Shown piece by piece: positions 1 to 7,256 of a stretch of DNA of 9,316 nucleotides. A model generated the notes under the pieces. It was given only the letters and a program-made list of their open reading frames with translations, was not told the DNA's origin and searched no databases. The DNA is from Planctomycetota bacterium. Its GTDB lineage: Bacteria > Planctomycetota > UBA1135 > UBA2386. The stretch spans positions 1 through 9,316 of the forward strand of contig JAGQRA010000106.1 in NCBI GenBank assembly GCA_020425885.1, given 5' to 3'. The number at the start of each line of letters is the position of its first letter. Position 1 is the first letter of the stretch. Made by a program: the position numbers and the translations under genes.

Positions 1-42
1 AGTGCCCAGGGCCTTGCCGCTCCTCCAGATGAATAGTCCGGG

Positions 43-1941
43 CTAGGGGGTCACGAGTTCGACGTTGGTCGTCTGCAACGGGAAGATCGGATTGCCGAGC
101 AGGTCGATGTGCGCCGCCTGGAAGTAGAGCGGCGGATAGCCCGTGAGATCGGGGATCGTCCAGCTGAACGTGCTGCTCTGCGGGTCGAAGGCGACGGGGT
201 TGGCGACGAACAGGCTGGTGCCGGCGTTGCCGATGCCGAGCGCGACGATGCCGGGATAGATCGTCGCGATCGGCGAGGTGCTGAAGCCGAGGAACGACCG
301 CGTCTGCGCCGAGTAGCCGGAGCCCAGCGATGCGAACAGGCGGAACGTCCGCAACGGTCGGTCGACGGCATGCAGCACCGGGGTGCGGCTCAGGGTGATG
401 CTGACGTCCTTCTTCTGGCTGCGGTACTGGTTGCCCTCGACGACGAGCGGGTACGTCCCGGGCGGCATGGCCTGCGGCGGATGCACCTCGATCCGGGTCG
501 CGCTGACGATGTCGAACCAGCCCGACTCCCAGGTCGACGCGCTCTGGCTCACGATGTGACGACCGCCGAGGATGACCTCGGTCACGCCCAGCAGCCCGGT
601 GCCGGCGAACACGAAGGCGCCGTCGGTGACGTTGGGCAGGGAACCGGTCACCGTCGTCGTCAACTCGGGACCGACGAGGTCGCTCTGGCCGTTCCGGATC
701 CAGGCGAGGTCGAAGCGGTGGAAGTCGAGCGAGTAGCTGTCGGATGTGCTGGTGAACGATTCGTTGACCTCGACCAGGGCCGCTATGCGGAAGTCCGCGG
801 TCTTGGTCATCGAGCTGTAGCCGCCCTTGCCCGCGCTCTCGGCGGTGCCGATCGTGGCGTGGTTGTCCGGCGGCGTGCCGACGTAGAGCCAGCGTTCGCG
901 CGGCCACGTCTGACCGTCGTCGTAGCTCATGCGGACCTTCATGCGGCGACGGGTCGCGGTGCTGTCGGAGTTGAGGAAGATCAGCCGACCGGGCGCCGAC
1001 AGGTTGTAGCGCAGCATCGAGGCCTGCGACCGTGGGTCGAGCAGGTTCAGCTGCGGCGTCGGCGTCGGGAAGTTGCCGATCTCGCCGTAGCTGATCCAGC
1101 GCCGACTGTTCTGCGTCCAGTAGGGTCCGGTCGCGCGGTCGTTGCGATACAGGGTGCCGTCGTTGCACTCGGCGATCGTGCTCTCGCTGGTGATGTTCGC
1201 GGTGCTCACCGTCGGCATCATCGTGTAGTGCCAGGTCGCGCCGTGATCGTCGGAGTGGAAGTTGCGATGGATCGCGGGGACGATCAGGCGGCCGACGTTC
1301 GGCGCCAGCACCTTCTGCATGCCGTTGCCGGGTCCGACCGCATCCCAGGTGAAGGTCGGCGGCAGCAGGGTCGAGGTCAGGTTCTGATACGGTTGCCAGG
1401 TCTGGCCGTCGTCGTCGGACCAGGTGTAGTAGGTCCGACGATCGCCGTGGCCGATCGTCGCCATGCTGGTGTGCGACGCGTCGTGCCAGTTGAAGAACAG
1501 GTGGACGCGGCCGTTCGGGTGTCCGCTCCAGGGTGCCTCGTAGACCGCCGTCGGGTTGGTCCACGAACCGGGGCCGACGCCGACGAGCTGCATCAGGCTG
1601 GACCAGCTGAGGCCGTTGTCGGTCGAACGCTTGTAGACCAGGTTGATGTTGCCCCAGTCGTCGTTGTCGCCGACCCGGCCTTCGCAGAAGGCCAGCAGCA
1701 CGCTGCCCGTCGCCCGCACGATCGCCGGGATGCGGAACGAGTGATAGAACGCCGCCGGGTCGCCATCGAACAGCTTGTTGATGCGCGAGTAGCTCTGACC
1801 GTTCACCGCCGGGGCCAACGCCGCGAGGCACAGCAGGGGCAGCAGGCGCCAACGGCCGGCAGCGCCTGTGGCCGCTCCAGTGCGACGAAGTGGGGGGGCG
1901 GGTCGATGGGTGACAGGGCGGTGAACGATGGGCAGTTTCAT
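43..1941 (-). CDS. Exported sialidase (exo-alpha-sialidase, BNR/Asp-box beta-propeller) with TIG-like and C-terminal tail domains
   Basis: Predicted 632-residue secreted glycosidase of the sialidase superfamily, which releases terminal sialic acid or related nonulosonic acids from glycans. Seen in the sequence: an FRIP motif (residues 69-72, R70), four Asp boxes of form SxDxGxxW (106-113, 175-182, 230-237, 339-346), an EGR segment at 87-89 followed by an Asp-rich loop (probable acid/base D95), SEST with the probable catalytic Glu E253, a likely second triad Arg at R269, an RRR cluster at 331-333, and GGYSS with the probable nucleophile Y375. These follow the family order. Residues about 434-520 resemble an IPT/TIG Ig-like domain, and the last 100 residues resemble the tails of two other proteins in this window. 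The ATG at 1941 is chosen because GAGGAG lies 8 nt upstream; a longer reading frame to 2016 adds an unlikely Arg-rich N-terminus. The hydrophobic stretch ending AVNGQ (residues about 32-49) should be the signal peptide, preceded by an unusually long basic n-region. The actual substrate is unknown. Confidence 0.87.
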   Translation of the reverse strand: MKLPIVHRPVTHRPAPPLRRTGAATGAAGRWRLLPLLCLAALAPAVNGQSYSRINKLFDGDPAAFYHSFRIPAIVRATGSVLLAFCEGRVGDNDDWGNINLVYKRSTDNGLSWSSLMQLVGVGPGSWTNPTAVYEAPWSGHPNGRVHLFFNWHDASHTSMATIGHGDRRTYYTWSDDDGQTWQPYQNLTSTLLPPTFTWDAVGPGNGMQKVLAPNVGRLIVPAIHRNFHSDDHGATWHYTMMPTVSTANITSESTIAECNDGTLYRNDRATGPYWTQNSRRWISYGEIGNFPTPTPQLNLLDPRSQASMLRYNLSAPGRLIFLNSDSTATRRRMKVRMSYDDGQTWPRERWLYVGTPPDNHATIGTAESAGKGGYSSMTKTADFRIAALVEVNESFTSTSDSYSLDFHRFDLAWIRNGQSDLVGPELTTTVTGSLPNVTDGAFVFAGTGLLGVTEVILGGRHIVSQSASTWESGWFDIVSATRIEVHPPQAMPPGTYPLVVEGNQYRSQKKDVSITLSRTPVLHAVDRPLRTFRLFASLGSGYSAQTRSFLGFSTSPIATIYPGIVALGIGNAGTSLFVANPVAFDPQSSTFSWTIPDLTGYPPLYFQAAHIDLLGNPIFPLQTTNVELVTP

Positions 1942-1949
1942 GCTGAAGG

Positions 1950-1955
1950 CTCCTC
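1950..1955 (-). promoter_or_regulatory. Shine-Dalgarno of the sialidase gene
   Basis: On the minus strand this reads GAGGAG, 8 nt before the ATG at 1941. It decides the start against the longer frame that opens at 2016. Confidence 0.7.
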
Positions 1956-2165
1956 GAGGTGTGGATCGGCCTCGGGCTCGCGCGGCGTCCTTCCGTTCGG
2001 CCCGGGGGGCTGCCATGTTCCATCGTGCCGTTGCTCACGACAACCCTCGGCCATCGGCTGACTCCCCGCGCGAACGGAGCCAGCACGGAATCCTCGAGGT
2101 CGCTGTCCGGCGGCGCGGGTGGATGGGCATCTACCTGGAGTGGCGAGCATCGCGCTCGACGCCCC

Positions 2166-2177
2166 GGGCAATTGCCC
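2166..2177. promoter_or_regulatory. Perfect 12-bp palindrome in a divergent intergenic region; candidate operator
   Basis: GGGCAATTGCCC is a perfect dyad, 36 bp before the vWA start codon, in the 272-bp gap between the divergent sialidase and vWA genes. Its position would suit a dimeric regulator acting at the vWA promoter or at both genes. I see no clear sigma-70 promoter in the gap, and no regulator gene lies nearby. The operator role is an inference from symmetry and position only. Confidence 0.35.
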
Positions 2178-2202
2178 ATTCGAACCACCCTCGGAACCCA
2201 CC

Positions 2203-2206
2203 GGAG
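2203..2206 (+). promoter_or_regulatory. Shine-Dalgarno of the vWA-protein gene
   Basis: GGAG lies 7 nt before the ATG at 2214. It supports this start over the open reading frame that continues upstream to 1959, whose extra 85 residues lack a signal peptide and would bury the one seen at 2214. Confidence 0.65.
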
Positions 2207-2213
2207 TAGACCA

Positions 2214-3401
2214 ATGTTCTCACGTCACATCACGTCCACCATCACCCTCGCCGCCCTCACCGCCCTGGCAGCCAAGGCCCCGTCGCAGTGCATCGACCCG
2301 CCGACGCAGTGGGTGATCATTCTCGATGTCACCGGCTCGACCGGATCGTTGCTGCCCAACTGGAAGGCCAACATGGACGCGTCGATGATCGCCCTGATCG
2401 ACGCCACGATTCCCGGCTCGAAGTTCGCGCTCGTCGAGCACCGGGACTTCCCGTTCTCGCCGTATGGCGGCAGCAGCGACTATCCGTATCGGCTCGTCGC
2501 TCCGATGACCCCGTACAGCAACTGGGCCAGCGTGCAGGCGCAGCTCGACCTGATGACGGCCACCGGCGGCGGCGACACGCCGGAATCGCAGCTGGTCGCG
2601 ATCGACCTCGCGCTGACCGGGGGCGGGTTGGACCTCAACGCCGACAGCGACTACCTGGATCCGGGTGAGGTCGATCCCCTCGACAACCAGATCGGTGCGG
2701 TGCTCGGACAGCGCATCGGCATCATCCACTTCACCTATCCCGACATCGTGCACGACCGCGACCTCGAACCGAACTACCCGCAACCGGGCATTCCCAACCT
2801 GATGACCGCCGGACTGGCGAAGGTCAACCTCGACCTGCTGTTGTTCTCCTGCGTCAGCTACAACCTGATGGTCACCGAACCGTTGGACGATTCGGGCGGG
2901 ACCCTCGAGGCGCTCGCCACCCAGACCGGCGGGGTGACCGTCAACGCGGGGACCAGCCTCGAGAACCTGCGCGGGGCGACCCTCGAGATCCTCAGGAACG
3001 CCGGCGCCTCTCCGGCCGCGGTCACCCGCCGCAACAGCGTGCCGCCGAACCCGCAGATCTATGCCGCCCAGCCGATGATCCCCGGCACGACCTGGACCGC
3101 CTCGATCCTGTTGGGCACGTCCACGACGTCGCCGAACTTCGGCGTCTTCCTCGCCAGCTACCGGCCGAACAACATCCCGTTCCTGCCCAACGGCATCCTG
3201 CTGATCGACCCGACGGTCGCGGTGCTGCAGTCGCCGTTCATCCCGAAGACCTTCGGCTTCGCCCGGTTCAGCCTGCCGATCCCCAACTTCCCGTCGCTCC
3301 AAGGCCTCACGCTCTTCAGCCAGGGTGCCACGCTGGGTTCGACGTGGGGGCTCACCAACGCCGAGGACCTGTTGATCGGCGACAACCCCGTGCCGCGGTG
3401 A
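2214..3401 (+). CDS. Exported von Willebrand factor A domain protein with C-terminal tail domain
   Basis: Predicted 395-residue exported protein of unknown specific role; vWA domains commonly bind metal and protein partners. Residues 1-25 form a signal peptide (short basic start, Ala/Leu-rich core, ending APSQ before C26; the residues before C26 do not make a lipobox). A vWA domain follows from about residue 31 to 260. It opens with the hydrophobic strand WVIILDVTGS, a MIDAS-type DxTxS at D38/T40/S42 in which Thr replaces the usual first Ser, and has GGGDTPES at 118-125, comparable to the GGGD/E segment of hemicentin- and integrin-beta-like vWA domains. An acidic stretch at 140-152 (D140, N142, D144, D146, D149, E152) looks like an EF-hand or dockerin calcium loop with a small insertion. 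Residues about 285-395 form a beta-rich tail similar in style to those of the sialidase and the right-edge gene. It is divergent from the sialidase gene. The vWA call is firm; the partner and the metal are not known. Confidence 0.82.
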   Translation: MFSRHITSTITLAALTALAAKAPSQCIDPPTQWVIILDVTGSTGSLLPNWKANMDASMIALIDATIPGSKFALVEHRDFPFSPYGGSSDYPYRLVAPMTPYSNWASVQAQLDLMTATGGGDTPESQLVAIDLALTGGGLDLNADSDYLDPGEVDPLDNQIGAVLGQRIGIIHFTYPDIVHDRDLEPNYPQPGIPNLMTAGLAKVNLDLLLFSCVSYNLMVTEPLDDSGGTLEALATQTGGVTVNAGTSLENLRGATLEILRNAGASPAAVTRRNSVPPNPQIYAAQPMIPGTTWTASILLGTSTTSPNFGVFLASYRPNNIPFLPNGILLIDPTVAVLQSPFIPKTFGFARFSLPIPNFPSLQGLTLFSQGATLGSTWGLTNAEDLLIGDNPVPR

Positions 3402-3415
3402 GCCGCGAACGCGGC

Positions 3416-3449
3416 GGCGCCCGCGGCAACCGGAGTTGCCGCGAGCGCC
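3416..3449 (+). terminator. Long GC-rich hairpin after the vWA gene
   Basis: Starting 14 nt after the vWA stop codon, GGCGC-C-CGCGGCAAC and GTTGCCGCG-A-GCGCC pair around a CGGA loop. This gives 14 paired positions with one C/A mismatch. No T-run follows, so it is either a non-canonical terminator or an RNA-stabilising 3' hairpin. Confidence 0.5.
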
Positions 3450-3471
3450 TGCCTGATCCTGTCGCCTGACC

Positions 3472-3500
3472 AGCGCCGAGCCTGTGGGTCGGCGCTCTTT
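3472..3500 (+). terminator. Rho-independent terminator-like hairpin
   Basis: AGCGCCGA (3472-3479) pairs perfectly with TCGGCGCT (3489-3496) across a 9-nt loop, followed by CTTT. The T tract is short but this is the better of the two candidates for ending vWA transcription. It lies only 20 nt before the next start codon, which leaves little room for a promoter and leader for the downstream gene. Confidence 0.5.
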
Positions 3501-3520
3501 CGTGCGACAATCACCGCCGC

Positions 3521-4648
3521 ATGAGAGGACATCACGCGGCAGGTCTGGCCTTGCTCACCATGACCGGGTTCTCCGCTCCGGCCGATGCCCAGGACGGCAG
3601 GCGTGTGCCCGCCGCGCCGCGCGTGCTGTGGGTGCTCGACAAGCCCAACTTCAACAGCGAGCTGCCGGTGCGCAAGGACCTGTTCTGGGCCGGCGGCGCG
3701 CAGCTGTCGGCGCATCGCCTCCGAACCGGCGAGGAGGTACATCACGCGACCGGCGACGGACCTTGGCATCACCCCGTGCTCAGCGGTGGCCTGATCTTCG
3801 CGCGGCACGACGATGGTTCCCTGCACGCATTCGTCGCCGATCTCTCGCGCGAGCTGTGGCAGATCCCGCTGCAGAACTCGTACTTCGCCGGCACGGCATA
3901 CGGGGACATGTACTTCGTGACTTCGGGCAACGAGGTCCTCGCCATCACCGCCGGCAAGGTGCACTGGCGTTTCGATCTCGGTTCGGAAGTCGCCATGCAG
4001 CCGGCGACCGATGGCCGCCGCGTCTATGCCGGATGCGTCAACGGGGCGGTCGTCGGCATCGATCTGCACAGCGGCGAGGAGTCCTGGCGCCACGACGGCG
4101 ATGTCGAGTTCGGTTGGACCTCTCCCGTCGTCGATGACGGCGTGTTGTTCCTCGCCGACCGCGGCCGGGGAGACCGCCGCAAGGCGGCTTGCAACGCCTT
4201 CGACGCCGAGACCGGCGTGCTGCTGTGGTCGACGGAGTTCGGATCGACGGGCTTCAGTCGGCCCCGCCCGCAAGGAGGTCGGGTCTGGGCCGGATTCGGC
4301 GTTCGCGTCGCGTCCTTCGATCGGGCCACCGGCGAGCTCGATCTCGAGAACTCGATCCGGACCGGGCGCAACCCGTTCGGCCTGCCGGGCGTCGTCGGTG
4401 ACGCGATCGTGTTCGGCAATCTCGACGGCAACCTCTACGTGCACGACCTTTCGACGAGGGCCCTGCGTTGGCGATTCGATGTCCGCGAGGAAGATGGCAG
4501 GGCCAGACGCAAGCCGCAGGTCGGCGGTTGGCTGCTTCACGACGGCGTGCTGCTGGTCGGCTCGACGCGCGGCCTGTATGCGATCGGTGAGACCGAGGCG
4601 GCGCCGCCGGCCGTGGCAGGCTTCGTGCTGCGACCCGCACCGCGCTGA
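3521..4648 (+). CDS. Exported PQQ-like (BamB/WD-type) beta-propeller protein
   Basis: Predicted 375-residue exported beta-propeller. Residues 1-24 look like a signal peptide ending ADAQ. The mature part carries PQQ-type repeats of form 'VYxGxxxGxxxxIDxxTGxxxW': 168-190 (GCVNGAVVGIDLHSGEESWR), 223-236 (NAFDAETGVLLW), 255-275, 296-318 (GNLDGNLYVHDLSTRALRW) and a last strand at 344-355. There is no lipobox cysteine, so it is unlikely to be the outer-membrane lipoprotein BamB despite the similar fold and length. No quinone-dehydrogenase catalytic motif was recognised, so the propeller may serve as a binding scaffold. The start is the first ATG; no good Shine-Dalgarno precedes it. GACAAT with TGC before it (3503-3511) could be an extended -10 for a nearly leaderless message. 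The M1 peptidase gene follows after 98 bp on the same strand. Confidence 0.75.
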   Translation: MRGHHAAGLALLTMTGFSAPADAQDGRRVPAAPRVLWVLDKPNFNSELPVRKDLFWAGGAQLSAHRLRTGEEVHHATGDGPWHHPVLSGGLIFARHDDGSLHAFVADLSRELWQIPLQNSYFAGTAYGDMYFVTSGNEVLAITAGKVHWRFDLGSEVAMQPATDGRRVYAGCVNGAVVGIDLHSGEESWRHDGDVEFGWTSPVVDDGVLFLADRGRGDRRKAACNAFDAETGVLLWSTEFGSTGFSRPRPQGGRVWAGFGVRVASFDRATGELDLENSIRTGRNPFGLPGVVGDAIVFGNLDGNLYVHDLSTRALRWRFDVREEDGRARRKPQVGGWLLHDGVLLVGSTRGLYAIGETEAAPPAVAGFVLRPAPR

Positions 4649-4689
4649 TGCCAGGCGCAGGTTGTGTGCCGTCGTCCGATCTGGCTGGG

Positions 4690-4695
4690 TAGACT
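4690..4695 (+). promoter_or_regulatory. Possible -10 element upstream of the M1 peptidase gene
   Basis: TAGACT matches the sigma-70 -10 consensus at four of six positions and is preceded by TGGG. It lies 51 nt before the ATG at 4747, in the 98-bp gap after the beta-propeller gene. No clear -35 sits at the right spacing, so support is weak. Confidence 0.22.
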
Positions 4696-4731
4696 CCCGG
4701 CGTCCACTGCACCCCGTGCCCGTCGTACCGT

Positions 4732-4736
4732 GAGGA
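4732..4736 (+). promoter_or_regulatory. Shine-Dalgarno of the M1 peptidase gene
   Basis: GAGGA lies 10 nt before the ATG at 4747, a slightly long but usable spacing. It supports this start, which also opens directly into a signal peptide. Confidence 0.5.
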
Positions 4737-4746
4737 TACGAGCCCG

Positions 4747-6795
4747 ATGATCCCAGCCGTCGTTCGCGCCGTCGCCCTGCCTTCTCTTGCCACTCTGGTG
4801 GTGGTTCTGTCACCGGGGCGGGTCGCTGCCCAGCAGCCTCCCGCCGAGGCGCTGGCCACGGCGCCGGAGCTGTTGCGTCCCGTGCTCGAGGCCGCGCCGC
4901 GCGCGATCCGCCGCGACGTGCCGTTGCCGCGCTCGATCCGCCGCGCCTTCGCCGCCGGCAGCCGCGACTTCAGCGGACGCCCCGGACCGAACTACTGGCA
5001 GCTGGAGACCGACTTCACGATCCGGGCCCGCCTCGATCGGGCGTCGCAGTCGATCTTCGGCAGCGAACGGATCGTCGTCCACAACCACAGCCCCGACGAA
5101 CTGGGGCGCCTGGTGCTGCGGCTCGATCACAACCTCTTCCGCGCCCGCGCGCAGCGCGGCCCGTCGATGCCCGCCGAGCTTACCGACGGCATGGTCATCA
5201 CCCGCATCATGGTCGACGGTGCGGAGGTCGATCTGACGCCGCGGCGGCGGCGCCGAGGCGAGCGGCAGGAACGGAAGGCCGCGAGCGTGAGCGGGCTCGA
5301 TCGCACGGTCGCGACGATCCAGCTCGGCGAACCGATCGCCGCCGGTGCCGACGCCACGGTCGAGATCGATTGGCACACGAAGTTGCCAGGTGGCGACGAC
5401 GGTCGCGGGCACCGCATGACGCAACGCTGGGCCGACACGTTGTTCCAACCGACGCAGTGGTTCCCGAGGCTCGCCAAGTACGACGATCTCAACGGCTGGG
5501 AAACCAGCCCCTACCTCGGGCCGGCCGAGTTCTACAACAACTTCGGCCGCTTCGACGTCAGCCTCGACGTGCCCGCGGGCTGGATCGTGACCGCCACCGG
5601 CGTGCTGCAGAATCCCGACGAGGTCCTGACCGCGGCGGCGCGTGAACGGCTCGCAGGTGTGCTCGAGTCGGACGCGGAGGTGACCATCGTCGGACCGGAC
5701 GAGGTCGGCCCGGGCCGGTCGACCGCCGCCGGTGATCGGCTGGTCTGGCACTTCGTCGCCGAGCGGGTCAACGACTTCGCCTGGGCCACCGCCGAGAACT
5801 ACGTCTGGAAGGCCACGCGCGCGACGATCCCGGGCAAGGGACCGATCCCGATCCACATCGTGCACCTGCCGGAGCGGGCCGATCGATTCGCCAGGGCCGG
5901 CGCCATCACCCGCCATGCCCTCGAGTTCTACTCGACGTTGTGGGTGCCTTATCCGTTCCCGCAGCTGACGCTGCAGGACGGCCCGAGCGCCGGCATGGAG
6001 TACCCGATGGTCATCAACAGCAACCAGGGCGCGGCCGATCACGAGACCGGTCACCAATGGTGGCCGATGATGCTCGGCACCAACGAGACCCGATACGGCT
6101 GGATGGACGAGGGCTTCAACACCTACATGAACACGCTCTCCGCGGCGGACCAGCGCGGCACGGTGGCCAGCTTCGACGGTCGGGGTCAGAGCTACGGGCA
6201 GATCAGCGGCGACGAGGACGAGCCGCCGCTGATGTGGAACTCGAACTACGCCGGCGACCAGTACGGCTTCCAGGCCTACATGAAGGCGCCGCTGATGCTG
6301 TCGATGCTCGGCGGCATCGTCGGCGATGATGCCGTGCAGCGTGCGATGCGGGAGTACACCGCGGCCTGGGCCTTCAAGCATCCGTCGCCGTGGGACTTCG
6401 CGTTCTTCATGTCCAATGCCCTCGGCCAGGATCTCGGTTGGTTCTGGTACTACTGGCTGTGGACGACCGAATCGGTCGAGGGCTCGATCGAGGGTGTAGA
6501 GGTCGTTGGCAACGACACCGTGGTGACCGTGCGGCAGGCCGGGCAGATGCCGTCGCCGGTCGTGTTGCGCGTCGAGTTCGCCGCCGCCGGGCCTGCCCCC
6601 GAGCCGATGGCCAACGCCGTGATGCAGCCCGACGGCGCGGCGATCGTCACCTGGCCGGTCGATGTCTGGTTCGACGGCGGCCGGACGTTCGCGGCGCGGC
6701 TCCGGTTCGGCGAGCGCGCGATCGAGCGGATCACGCTCGACCCCGGCGGCCGCTTCCCGGATCGCGACAAGCAGGACAACGTCTGGCCGCGGTGA
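4747..6795 (+). CDS. Exported M1-family zinc aminopeptidase
   Basis: Predicted 682-residue exported metallopeptidase of the M1 (gluzincin) family, which removes N-terminal residues from peptides. Residues 1-29 form a signal peptide (hydrophobic LPSLATLVVVL, cleavage near RVAAQ). An N-terminal beta domain (about 83-290) contains the typical YWQLETDFTIRARLD...GSERIVVHNHSPDEL opening. The catalytic domain shows the exopeptidase motif as AGMEYP (415-420, E418) in place of GAMEN, HETGH at 432-436 (zinc ligands H432 and H436, catalytic E433), and the third ligand E455 exactly 18 residues after H436 within WMDEGF. Y511 in YMKAPLML matches the catalytic Tyr of the YxKG motif. A beta-rich C-terminal region follows. 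An Arg-rich stretch at 165-177 is an unusual surface feature in the N-terminal domain. All active-site residues appear present, so activity is expected; the substrate is unknown. It shares its strand with the beta-propeller gene upstream and the PAAR-like gene 62 bp downstream. Confidence 0.93.
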   Translation: MIPAVVRAVALPSLATLVVVLSPGRVAAQQPPAEALATAPELLRPVLEAAPRAIRRDVPLPRSIRRAFAAGSRDFSGRPGPNYWQLETDFTIRARLDRASQSIFGSERIVVHNHSPDELGRLVLRLDHNLFRARAQRGPSMPAELTDGMVITRIMVDGAEVDLTPRRRRRGERQERKAASVSGLDRTVATIQLGEPIAAGADATVEIDWHTKLPGGDDGRGHRMTQRWADTLFQPTQWFPRLAKYDDLNGWETSPYLGPAEFYNNFGRFDVSLDVPAGWIVTATGVLQNPDEVLTAAARERLAGVLESDAEVTIVGPDEVGPGRSTAAGDRLVWHFVAERVNDFAWATAENYVWKATRATIPGKGPIPIHIVHLPERADRFARAGAITRHALEFYSTLWVPYPFPQLTLQDGPSAGMEYPMVINSNQGAADHETGHQWWPMMLGTNETRYGWMDEGFNTYMNTLSAADQRGTVASFDGRGQSYGQISGDEDEPPLMWNSNYAGDQYGFQAYMKAPLMLSMLGGIVGDDAVQRAMREYTAAWAFKHPSPWDFAFFMSNALGQDLGWFWYYWLWTTESVEGSIEGVEVVGNDTVVTVRQAGQMPSPVVLRVEFAAAGPAPEPMANAVMQPDGAAIVTWPVDVWFDGGRTFAARLRFGERAIERITLDPGGRFPDRDKQDNVWPR

Positions 6796-6857
6796 CCGTG
6801 AAATGAATCCGGTCTTCGGATACGGTGGGCGCGTTCCTTCATCAGAGCAATCGCTTC

Positions 6858-7244
6858 ATGGCCCTACAAGTCGTCGCCGGAGCGTCCATGATGTGCACCT
6901 TCGGGGCTGCGCCATCGACGCTGATCGTCCTGCCGCAGAACAAGGTCCTCGATGGCCCGCCGGCCGCGAACATCATGGACAACAAGCCGATGGTGAACAT
7001 CCCGCCATTCGGCGTCTGCATGAGCCTGGCGAATCCGACGGTCGCCGCCGCGACCAGCGCCGCGCTCGGGGTGTTGACGCCGATGCCCTGCATCCCGGTG
7101 ATCCCGGCGCCGTGGGCGCCCGGCGCCGTCATCGCGCTGATCGCCAACATGCCGGCACTCAACAACACCAGCAAGTGCATGTGTGCCTACGGCGGGGTCA
7201 TCTCGGTCGTCAATCCCGGGCAGACCAAGATGCTGATCCCGTAG
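6858..7244 (+). CDS. DUF4280 family PAAR-like protein
   Basis: Predicted 128-residue protein with the DUF4280 pattern: VVAGASMMCTFG near the N-terminus (C13), a Leu-x-Val segment then D41-NKP-x-VNI, FGVCMSLANP (51-60, C54), PCIP (77-80, C78), PW (85-86), and a C-terminal SKCMCAYGGVIS (C107, C109). DUF4280 proteins are PAAR-like and are generally taken to form or cap the spike tip of contractile injection systems such as type VI secretion or phage-tail-like devices. This family knowledge is recalled, not tested here. The conserved Cys residues could bind a metal at the tip. The ATG at 6858 is chosen because family members start just before the 'vvxGA' segment; a GTG at 6825 would add 11 residues. 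No strong ribosome site is seen. No VgrG, tube, sheath, effector or immunity gene is in the window, so it is an orphan here. Confidence 0.82.
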   Translation: MALQVVAGASMMCTFGAAPSTLIVLPQNKVLDGPPAANIMDNKPMVNIPPFGVCMSLANPTVAAATSAALGVLTPMPCIPVIPAPWAPGAVIALIANMPALNNTSKCMCAYGGVISVVNPGQTKMLIP

Positions 7245-7256
7245 CTCGGGCCGCGC

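Noticed and set aside
1942..2016. N-terminal extension of the sialidase to an upstream in-frame start.
   Set aside because: The added 25 residues are basic and Ala-rich, and GAGGAG sits correctly for the ATG at 1941.
109..2061. A 650-codon open frame on the plus strand opposite the sialidase gene.
   Set aside because: It is a shadow of a GC-rich gene: the product is Arg/Ala/Val/Gly-rich with no domain or signal, while the minus strand has clear sialidase motifs and a Shine-Dalgarno.
3521..4648. Beta-propeller protein considered as BamB.
   Set aside because: No lipobox cysteine after the signal peptide, and no usual bamB neighbours.
3158..4813. A 551-codon minus-strand open frame across the beta-propeller gene and the end of the vWA gene.
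   Set aside because: It overlaps two well-supported genes, has Arg-rich low-information composition and no recognisable domain.
4810..6381. A 523-codon minus-strand open frame opposite the M1 peptidase.
   Set aside because: The plus strand carries the complete HExxH-x18-E peptidase; the antisense frame is compositionally biased with no motif.
6807..6821. Small hairpin ATCCG-GTCTT-CGGAT after the M1 stop codon; considered as a terminator.
   Set aside because: Only 5 bp of stem and no T tract; the same-strand gene starts 36 nt later.
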